IMG/VR virus record: IMGVR_UViG_3300027771_000058
Location: 1 to 32,030 of that record
Reading direction: 5' to 3' (one strand)
Origin: a virus
Length of the DNA: 32,030 nt
Below the pieces are notes generated by a model, which was not told the origin of the DNA, ran no database searches, and was given only the letters and a program-made list of their open reading frames with translations. Positions 17,050-23,056 of the stretch are shown here, piece by piece. Every line of letters begins with the position of its first letter. Positions within the stretch are counted from its first letter, which is position 1. A program made the position numbers and the translations under genes.

Positions 17050-18185
17050 TTGCTTGCCTCTATAATCTGTGTTGTTGAATATCCTTCAACTGTAGGCACA
17101 AGATGCACCTCGGCCAAATCGTGTCCTACAACTTGTTCTACTGTGTAATCACCGCCCTTTACAATAACGTGCGGCTTTAATTTTTTAATTAATTCGTATG
17201 GTGTATCGTCACTAAACAATACAACTCTATCAACCCAAGGCAATATTTCTAATTGTCTAATACGCTTTACAGCATCATTAATAGGCCGGTCTTCACCCTT
17301 AAGACGCTTTACACTTGCGTCACTATTAATACCTACAACTAGTTTATCGCCAAGCGATTTTGCTTCAGCTAGTAGCTCAAAATGTCCTGTGTGTAGTATG
17401 TCAAAGACTCCGTTAGTAAACACTATGCGTTCTTCTATATCGCTTATAGTAAGCGTGTGTGTGCCTACGTGCTTAACTGCTTCCCTAGAACCTTTAACGG
17501 CAAGTTCTAAACACTTCTTATGATTGTATTGCTTTGTTAATCCGTATACAAATGCGGCCAAGAAACAATCTCCTGCTCCTGTAACATCTGATACTTCTAC
17601 AGATTCAACTGGAATATTGTAATCTACATTATCTATTGTAGCAACAACATTGTCCCCGGCTTTAGTTGTAATAATATTACTTTGCCAAAACGTAAATCCA
17701 AACTCGTCAAACTCTTTGTAGTTGGGCTTTACTAGCCATGCGTCCTTATACTGATTTGCATGTTCTTTAGGATCTACAATTATTTTACAATTAAATTTGT
17801 TAATGTGTTCGATAATTTCAAGCGACTCGTCTAGTACACCTTTATTATAATCACTTAATATAACATACTCGTATTCTGAAAAGTCTTGTAACTCTATAGT
17901 TTCTAATACCGCCTTACCATCTGCACTTATGTCATCGTCTATACGTGTAATATAATGTCCGTCACAAATTACTCTAGTTTTAATACTACTAGGTTGCCCA
18001 GTCTCAAACAGTGTTACATCTACACCTAGGCTTTTTAAGTTTTCATAAACAAGTCCAGCACCTCCAAGTGATTCAACTTCACGCCGATACTTGACAACAG
18101 GCACAGGAGCCTCAGGACTTAGTCGTTCTGAAGTGCCATAGATATATTTGTCGATTATTACATCACCAAGAACTAGTACTTTCAT
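17046..18185 (-). CDS. hldE: bifunctional heptose kinase/adenylyltransferase (HldE)
   Basis: The protein has 379 residues in two domains. The PfkB-type kinase (1 to about 245) starts KVLVLGDVIIDKY, has LSPEAPVPVV and GGAGLVYENL, and ends in the catalytic DVTGAGDCF (D206). The adenylyltransferase (about 253-379) has FTNGVFDILHTGH (HxGH at 265-268), LKGEDRP, VKGGDY and GYSTTQII. Together they make ADP-D-glycero-beta-D-manno-heptose from the 7-phosphate; a GmhB-type phosphatase acts in between. It is about 100 residues shorter than the E. coli enzyme (about 477), mainly in the kinase half. The start is supported by the family N-terminus. No Shine-Dalgarno is visible, and the promoter spacing suggests a leaderless mRNA. 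Confidence 0.88.
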   Translation of the reverse strand: MKVLVLGDVIIDKYIYGTSERLSPEAPVPVVKYRREVESLGGAGLVYENLKSLGVDVTLFETGQPSSIKTRVICDGHYITRIDDDISADGKAVLETIELQDFSEYEYVILSDYNKGVLDESLEIIEHINKFNCKIIVDPKEHANQYKDAWLVKPNYKEFDEFGFTFWQSNIITTKAGDNVVATIDNVDYNIPVESVEVSDVTGAGDCFLAAFVYGLTKQYNHKKCLELAVKGSREAVKHVGTHTLTISDIEERIVFTNGVFDILHTGHFELLAEAKSLGDKLVVGINSDASVKRLKGEDRPINDAVKRIRQLEILPWVDRVVLFSDDTPYELIKKLKPHVIVKGGDYTVEQVVGHDLAEVHLVPTVEGYSTTQIIEASK

Positions 18186-18191
18186 AGTGTT

Positions 18192-18220
18192 ATTATACTA
18201 TCTTTTAGGTTATTTGTCAA
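18192..18220 (-). promoter_or_regulatory. perfect-consensus sigma-70 promoter of the hldE operon
   Basis: On the minus strand TTGACA (18220-18215), a 17-bp spacer and TATAAT (18197-18192) are both perfect. It overlaps the end of the Nudix gene. Only six bases separate the -10 from the hldE ATG (18185), so the expected start site is at or next to the start codon. Confidence 0.88.
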
Positions 18221-18650
18221 GTAAATTAATTGTTTTAAAAACAGTTTCTAACTTAGTTAAGTTAACTTTACTTTGGAGTGTATTGCGTAGCCCGTGATGT
18301 AAAGGCTTGGGCCATTTAGTGAAGCTACACCAAGCATACCCGTCATGTTCCGTATTAAGCTTAGGAACAAATTCTTCTTGAATAACACAAAGGTATGTGT
18401 GGAAATAGAATCTACTATCAGGGGAAATAAAACTTTCTAAAGGAAGAGTTTTCTTAATCTCTGGAATAAATCCAATTTCTTCTTCTATTTCTCGTTTAAG
18501 ACCTTCCCATGGAGTTTCAGCACCTTCGTTAGTGCCGCCTACTAATCCCCATAAGTTATTCCGTCGTCCTTGGGCACGATGTAAGAATAAAAATCTATTT
18601 GTATCTAGTGTGTAAAACAGTGCTCCACTGCAAGTAATCATTTCGTTCAT
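18210..18650 (-). CDS. Nudix hydrolase
   Basis: This 146-residue protein has a complete Nudix box, G39-x5-E45-x7-R53-E54-I-x-E-E-x-G-F61, for Mg2+-dependent hydrolysis of a nucleoside diphosphate linked to another group. The N-terminal sequence (SGALFYTLDTNRFLFLHRA) and WGLVGGTNEG are like ADP-sugar/NADH or MutT-type enzymes. The substrate cannot be assigned. It starts 8 bp after the gp15 stop with only a weak ribosome site, and it ends inside the hldE promoter. It is probably transcribed with the late gp14-gp15 unit, and read-through would continue into hldE. Confidence 0.85.
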   Translation of the reverse strand: MNEMITCSGALFYTLDTNRFLFLHRAQGRRNNLWGLVGGTNEGAETPWEGLKREIEEEIGFIPEIKKTLPLESFISPDSRFYFHTYLCVIQEEFVPKLNTEHDGYAWCSFTKWPKPLHHGLRNTLQSKVNLTKLETVFKTINLLDK

Positions 18651-18658
18651 ACATGTAC

Positions 18659-20071
18659 TTACCCGCCGAGTTCAATTCTCCATGTACCAACTGGATAATC
18701 ACCGTCTACACTTAACAACCATTCGTTGTTATTAAATCTATACTGTACGCTTGTGTTTAAGTTGGTAGTGTATGTAATTTCAGTTGCAGCACTTGCATCG
18801 AACACAATATTCCACTTAGCACCGTCCCATTCAATAATATCGTTAGCACTTGCAACTAGCGCACTAGCATCTGCATTTTGCCATGCTACCGGAGATTGAG
18901 TTGCAGTAGCACTACCTACATCATCTAATAGTAACAGTCTAACACCACTAGTTTTGATAGCAGTTGGATTATAGTTAGTTGGGTCAATAATATAATCAAT
19001 ACTAGTTCTAGCATCTATTACAGTATCACTTGGAAAACTATCAGCATCCCAATTAATTGCTATTTTACCTTCATCAAATGGATGTAGTGTAAATGTACCT
19101 GTAACTGTTTTAGCATTATCGCTATTTGTAAAATAAATTCGACTTACATCAGCAGCATACATTCCAGGAAGAACTTCGAATATCTCTCTCCAGTTCTTAT
19201 TACCAACTATGCCATTTGAAAACAACTGAGCTTCTGTTCCATTTACAAACGCACCCCATGTTGCATAATTAACATTAGCCATATTTGCTGCTGTAGATGA
19301 TTGTGCTGATCTTCCAAATTTACCTTCAGTAACACCAGGACGCGGCACATCATCATATGCATTTAATATAGGCTTACTTACGCCGTCTTCAATAGTACCT
19401 AGAGTTTCATCAAACATACTTGTAATGATGTTTGTAATAACGCCCATCTTGCGTACTTTAGTAGGTGGACTAATGTATATAGGTATAGTAAATGTAAGTG
19501 TGCAAATATCTATTTCACTATCGATACCAACAGGAACACTTCTATTTGACCAAGTTACATTTTCTAAATTAATAACACTAATACTAGTCCAGTCAATAAA
19601 ATTATCTGTAGTTTGCATTTCTAGACTAGGATTAAATAATACAAGTATTTGTTCTAATAACTGTAATTTTTGATCTGTATTTGTTGTCCAAATATCTGCA
19701 TTTAATCGCATCATATAAGGAGTAGGAATTAAACGCTCGACTGTATAGTTTTTACCTTGAGTATTTAAATATTCTTTATTTACAGTGTCGTACTCACGTT
19801 CTCTAATATTTGTTTTGCGTGTATATGTTGCGTCTGTTAGACGATCTTTATCTAACTCTAATCCTGTTAAATAAACAGCAATACGTGGCGCACTAGGTAG
19901 CTTGTTCTCGCTATTCTCTCTAATGATGTTTGCTACTTGACGAGATAAATCACCGTAAGTAACAGGCACTTCTTTTTGCCCGCCTTTTCCGTCTTGTACA
20001 GGAAAGTTTGCAAGTACTCGCATCATTTGTGTAAGGTACCGTCTTACTTGACCATCGTAAAAATGTTGCAT
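18659..20071 (-). CDS. 15: proximal tail sheath stabiliser, T4 gp15-like
   Basis: This 470-residue protein has an N-terminal half that follows T4 gp15: HFYDGQVRRYLTQMMRVLAN at the start, a KEVPVTYGD strand, LIPTPYMMRLNADIWT, EQILVLFNPSLEM and TFTIPIYISPPTKVRKMGVI. In T4, gp15 forms the hexameric ring that caps the tail tube and sheath and joins the neck. T4 gp15 has 272 residues; about 200 extra C-terminal residues here contain short beta modules (IEWDGAKWNIVF, YRFNNNEWLLS). Its ATG overlaps the gp14 stop by one base. It is transcribed away from gp13, the opposite of T4. Confidence 0.8.
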   Translation of the reverse strand: MQHFYDGQVRRYLTQMMRVLANFPVQDGKGGQKEVPVTYGDLSRQVANIIRENSENKLPSAPRIAVYLTGLELDKDRLTDATYTRKTNIREREYDTVNKEYLNTQGKNYTVERLIPTPYMMRLNADIWTTNTDQKLQLLEQILVLFNPSLEMQTTDNFIDWTSISVINLENVTWSNRSVPVGIDSEIDICTLTFTIPIYISPPTKVRKMGVITNIITSMFDETLGTIEDGVSKPILNAYDDVPRPGVTEGKFGRSAQSSTAANMANVNYATWGAFVNGTEAQLFSNGIVGNKNWREIFEVLPGMYAADVSRIYFTNSDNAKTVTGTFTLHPFDEGKIAINWDADSFPSDTVIDARTSIDYIIDPTNYNPTAIKTSGVRLLLLDDVGSATATQSPVAWQNADASALVASANDIIEWDGAKWNIVFDASAATEITYTTNLNTSVQYRFNNNEWLLSVDGDYPVGTWRIELGG

Positions 20072-21231
20072 TATGAATTATCCGCCTTAGGTTTAAGTGC
20101 TTTGGACAAGCTTTGTCGCTCAGGCACAGATACCCCGTCTATAGTATTAGTATTAGTGTTATTAATAAACGACGATTTCTGTGTTGCTCGTTGAAGTGTA
20201 TTACTTAGTGTCATTCTAATATCGTCAGTAACTTTAACCCAACGTGCGCCGTCATATCGAAACATTCTATTTGGCAAAAAGTCTGAACGTAAAAAGTAGT
20301 CGCCGTCTTCGTTATTAGTTGGAAATTGTATGCCAAACCCAAATGGTGCACCGTTTGGAGCTTCGGAGCCTGTTCCTACTAAGTATCCTGAATAACCTTC
20401 TCTATTAGGTTTAGCACTAACTGCGTCTGCACCCATTAAATTACTTGCATCTATATCAGCATCATCTGCTGTTTGTAATGCAACACTACCGTCTTCATTA
20501 GTAGCAATAGAGTAATAATGGTTTGTGTCAAACCCACTCTTAGGAGCATCTACTGCTGCTTGTGCAACTACTGCATCAGAAATTTGCATTTCTTTTTCGT
20601 AAGTTGATAATAAATCTCTAAGCGTATTAGCAGAGCCTTCTTCCATAGGAAGATCCATTATTTCTGCGTATTCTTGACCATCGTATATCTGCTTTAGTTT
20701 TAAACGATATAAGTGTGGATACCAAGTATGGCTAAATCCTTCTGCTGCTCGGTTAACATCTTCTACAACGTAAAACCGTTTAAGTGCAACACTATGATCA
20801 TTAAGAGCATGTTCGTCTTTTAAGTGCGGCAATTCAATTACATCACCGCTCATTATTTTTCTACCAAGTGTTTTAACACTACTATTAATGTGTATGGTTA
20901 GCATTAGTGTATCGTTGCTTAGAAAAAGTCCAAATTGCGATAAGTCAAAGTCGATATCTTGAACATTGTAAATGCCACGCATACTATAAATGTCAGGATC
21001 ATACTTTCTGTCTCTGTTTTCAAGAAATAATAAGTCTTGTATATTAGTTTCTTTAACAGCATCATAAGTAGGTTGATCAGCAGTGCCTTCCCCTACCGCA
21101 GGGTTTTCTGCACCTAAGAATTTGTGAATATTAAGGTCGGTGCCGCCGATAGTAAACATTTCCTGGATTTGTTTGTCTAAGAAATAATAATCGTTGCCAC
21201 GTTCTGGTTTATATAATGATAAGCGAGGGAT
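20071..21231 (-). CDS. 14: neck protein, T4 gp14-like, with an apparent AUC start
   Basis: The neck protein that, with gp13, completes the head for tail joining. The first ATG is at 21159, but the frame stays open and clearly coding for 24 more codons upstream (xPRLSLYKPERGNDYYFLD, then KQIQE), which read like the conserved N-terminus of marine T4-like gp14. In that stretch there is no ATG, GTG or TTG before a stop at 21261-21259. The best start is ATC (21231-21229), 7 nt after AGGAG (21243-21239), giving 386 residues. The central region (FGLFLSNDTLMLTIHINSSV, then SGDVIELPHLKD and FYVVEDVNRA) aligns in pattern with T4 gp14. Transcription is from a late promoter at 21263-21256. Confidence 0.75.
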   Translation of the reverse strand: MPRLSLYKPERGNDYYFLDKQIQEMFTIGGTDLNIHKFLGAENPAVGEGTADQPTYDAVKETNIQDLLFLENRDRKYDPDIYSMRGIYNVQDIDFDLSQFGLFLSNDTLMLTIHINSSVKTLGRKIMSGDVIELPHLKDEHALNDHSVALKRFYVVEDVNRAAEGFSHTWYPHLYRLKLKQIYDGQEYAEIMDLPMEEGSANTLRDLLSTYEKEMQISDAVVAQAAVDAPKSGFDTNHYYSIATNEDGSVALQTADDADIDASNLMGADAVSAKPNREGYSGYLVGTGSEAPNGAPFGFGIQFPTNNEDGDYFLRSDFLPNRMFRYDGARWVKVTDDIRMTLSNTLQRATQKSSFINNTNTNTIDGVSVPERQSLSKALKPKADNS

Positions 21232-21255
21232 AGCTCTTCTCCTATTCGTTATACA

Positions 21256-21263
21256 TATTTATC
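21256..21263 (-). promoter_or_regulatory. T4-type late promoter, minus strand (gp14-gp15 unit)
   Basis: Read on the minus strand, GATAAATA runs from 21263 to 21256. It lies 24 bp before the proposed ATC start of gp14 and only 5 bp from the gp13 promoter on the other strand. Confidence 0.75.
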
Positions 21264-21268
21264 GTTAA

Positions 21269-21278
21269 GATAAATACT
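21269..21278 (+). promoter_or_regulatory. T4-type late promoter (gp13)
   Basis: GATAAATACT (core 21270-21276) lies 15 bp before the gp13 ATG at 21294, with TGGAGAA as the ribosome site between. It is divergent from the minus-strand late promoter at 21263-21256. Confidence 0.8.
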
Positions 21279-21293
21279 ATTGGAGAACTTCAC

Positions 21294-22049
21294 ATGACAA
21301 CAGCGACACAAAAACAAGAAGTATTTGATTATGTACACACATTTCTCGGAGGAGGAATGGTTGATGTTGAACTTGATCCAATACATTACCAAGCAGCCTT
21401 AACAAAGGCACTAACACGTTTTAGACAGCGTAGTGAAAATAGTGTAGAAGAGAGCTATTTGTTCTTAACTACGGTTGTTGATCAAAACGAATATGTATTA
21501 CCTAGCGTGGTAATGGAAGTTCGTAAATTGCATCGCAGGAGCATTGGATCACGTGGAAACGGCGGCAACGGCGGCAGTTTGTTTGAACCGTTTAACGCAG
21601 CTATGACAAACACATATTTGCTATCAGGATCTAAATTAGGCGGACTAGCAACGTACGATATGTTTTCACAGCATCAAGAATTAGTAGGACGTATGTTTGG
21701 CTCAGAAATTGAGTTTAAATGGAACAACACTAATAAGAAACTAACATTGCTACAACGCCCTAGAGCAGAAGAAGAAATTTTACTTTTTGCTTATAACTAT
21801 CGTCCAGATAGCGAGTTATTGAGTGATTACTTAGCAGTGCAGTGGATTAAAGATTATACACTTGCAGCATGTAAGTATATGCTTGGCGAAGCACGTTCAA
21901 AGTTTGCTACTATTGCAGGCCCACAAGGCGGTTCCACGCTAAACGGCGACACTCTAAAAGCAGAAGCACAGCAAGAAATGGATAAACTTGAAATTGAAGT
22001 ATCTATGGCAGTTGCTGGCGGTACAGGATACGGCTTCATAATAGGCTAA
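21294..22049 (+). CDS. 13: neck protein, T4 gp13-like
   Basis: This 251-residue protein resembles the gp13 neck proteins of T4-like cyanophages. It has YVHTFLGGGMVDVELDPIHY with ALTKALTRFRQRSENSVEESY at the N-terminus, DQNEYVLPSVVMEVRKLHR, and a C-terminal LAVQWIKDYTLAACKYMLGEARSKFA helix. In T4, gp13 and gp14 form the head-to-tail connector. It has GGAG about 9 nt before the ATG and a dedicated late promoter. It is followed directly by a sigma-70 promoter for an unrelated early gene, with no independent terminator except the RNA hairpin at 22063-22103. Confidence 0.8.
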   Translation: MTTATQKQEVFDYVHTFLGGGMVDVELDPIHYQAALTKALTRFRQRSENSVEESYLFLTTVVDQNEYVLPSVVMEVRKLHRRSIGSRGNGGNGGSLFEPFNAAMTNTYLLSGSKLGGLATYDMFSQHQELVGRMFGSEIEFKWNNTNKKLTLLQRPRAEEEILLFAYNYRPDSELLSDYLAVQWIKDYTLAACKYMLGEARSKFATIAGPQGGSTLNGDTLKAEAQQEMDKLEIEVSMAVAGGTGYGFIIG

Positions 22050-22055
22050 AAACAC

Positions 22056-22084
22056 TTGACAGCTCCTAACTTTTAATGTATAAT
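22056..22084 (+). promoter_or_regulatory. perfect-consensus sigma-70 promoter of the dNMP kinase-like gene
   Basis: TTGACA (22056-22061), a 17-bp spacer and TATAAT (22079-22084) are both perfect. The expected start is about 22091, giving a short leader before the ATG at 22110. The spacer contains the left arm of the inverted repeat at 22063-22103. Confidence 0.9.
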
Positions 22085-22103
22085 ATATATAATTAGTTAG
22101 GAG
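22063..22103 (+). promoter_or_regulatory. inverted repeat masking the ribosome site in read-through RNA
   Basis: CTCCTAACT (22063-22071) is the exact reverse complement of AGTTAGGAG (22095-22103). The right arm is the Shine-Dalgarno of the next gene; the left arm lies between -35 and -10. RNA started at this promoter lacks the left arm, whereas RNA coming from gp13 carries both arms and would hide the ribosome site. No T-run follows, so it looks like a translational rather than a transcriptional control. Confidence 0.7.
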
Positions 22104-22109
22104 ATTCAT

Positions 22110-22619
22110 ATGAACAAACCCAAGTTATTAGTAATAGGTCATGGACGACATGGTAAAGACACAGTTTGTGAGATGCTACGTGACAGTTACGGGTACACTT
22201 TTGAAAGCAGTTCGAAATTTTGCAGTTTACAATTTATATATAATGACCTAAAGGAAAAGTATGGATACGCTAATGAGGAAGAGTGTTATGCTGACAGGCA
22301 TAATCACAGAGCAGAATGGTATAATGCTATTTGTGATTATAATGTTCCTGATGCAGCAACTTTAGGTAGAGAGATGTTTGAAGCTTACGATATCTATTGT
22401 GGGTTACGCAACAAACGTGAATTCTTTGCAATGCAAAACACTGGCGTATTTGATTACTGTATTTGGGTTGATCGCAGTATACATCTAGAAGCTGAATCTA
22501 CCGACTCAATGAGCTTAGAGCAATGGATGTCTGACTTTACAATTGACAACAATGGCACATTAGAAGATTTAAAGTTTAATTTAGATCAGTTAATGACTCA
22601 CTTAGAAGTCAGGACGTAA
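22110..22619 (+). CDS. deoxynucleoside monophosphate kinase-like P-loop protein
   Basis: This 169-residue protein has an N-terminal P-loop, VIGHGRHGKDTVCEML (G10-x4-G-K-D-T), as in phage dNMP kinases (T4 gp1-like) that phosphorylate dNMPs for DNA synthesis. Aromatic and acidic residues at 70-130 (DAATLGREMFEAYDIY, then GLRNKREFFAM) are typical of the substrate lid. It is shorter than T4 gp1 (241 residues), so substrate range is unclear. The strong early promoter fits a nucleotide-metabolism role. TTAGGAG precedes the ATG by 6 nt. It overlaps the end of the convergent HNH-like gene by 18 bp. Confidence 0.7.
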   Translation: MNKPKLLVIGHGRHGKDTVCEMLRDSYGYTFESSSKFCSLQFIYNDLKEKYGYANEEECYADRHNHRAEWYNAICDYNVPDAATLGREMFEAYDIYCGLRNKREFFAMQNTGVFDYCIWVDRSIHLEAESTDSMSLEQWMSDFTIDNNGTLEDLKFNLDQLMTHLEVRT

Positions 22620-22937
22620 ATCTCCCTGCTTCCAGCGTATACCTTCTTTTTGTATTGTGCGCTGACAGTTAGCACATATAGTTTTAAGATTAGTGTGTCT
22701 GCAATTCTTTAAATCTCCATCCATGTGAAATACATTAAACACTTCTGGGTACGTACTTCTAAACCCGCATTTCTCACATGAATCTTTCTTATCGTATCCA
22801 CGTTGTTTCCATAACGGTATTCCGTGACCAATGCCATTACGCAAACACGTTTCGCATTTCTTTCTATAATAAGTTTTTCCATCTTTGCGGTAGTTAATAG
22901 CCGCCGGTCGTTGCTTGCATATACATAAAGGTCTCAT
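22602..22937 (-). CDS. HNH-like zinc-ribbon protein
   Basis: This 111-residue basic protein has four cysteine pairs (C5/C7, C28/C31, C54/C57, C88/C91) and an HNH-type core, FHMDGDLKN, then NLKTICANCQ (H71, D73, N83, C88, C91). The closing histidine of the HNH signature is replaced by Q92, so nuclease activity is uncertain. Proteins like this are frequent in marine T4-like phages and are usually listed as endonuclease-like or hypothetical. GAGG lies about 10 nt before the ATG, partly within a small CACC/GGTG hairpin. No clear promoter is visible; the gene is inserted convergently between late genes. Confidence 0.65.
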   Translation of the reverse strand: MRPLCICKQRPAAINYRKDGKTYYRKKCETCLRNGIGHGIPLWKQRGYDKKDSCEKCGFRSTYPEVFNVFHMDGDLKNCRHTNLKTICANCQRTIQKEGIRWKQGDLRPDF

Positions 22938-23004
22938 ATTGTATTTACCTCACCTTTTCGGTGCCTTTTTCGGGTGTGTTTGTTAGGTGTTTTATTGTCA
23001 ATGT

Positions 23005-23014
23005 AATAAATACT
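23005..23014 (+). promoter_or_regulatory. T4-type late promoter (gp18 sheath)
   Basis: AATAAATACT (core 23006-23012) lies 42 bp upstream of the sheath ATG, leaving a leader with AGGAGA just before the start. The bases after the core (CTGTA) are shared with the gp19 promoter. Confidence 0.75.
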
Positions 23015-23056
23015 GTATAAGAACACAAACACTTACCATCCAACAGGAGAGATAAC

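Noticed and set aside
22942-22948. Minus-strand GTAAATA just before the HNH-like ATG as a late promoter
   Set aside because: The core is imperfect and transcription would begin after the Shine-Dalgarno.
22973-23001. Minus-strand TTGACA (23001-22996) as a promoter for the HNH-like gene
   Set aside because: No -10-like sequence at 16-18 bp spacing; the matching position reads CACACC.
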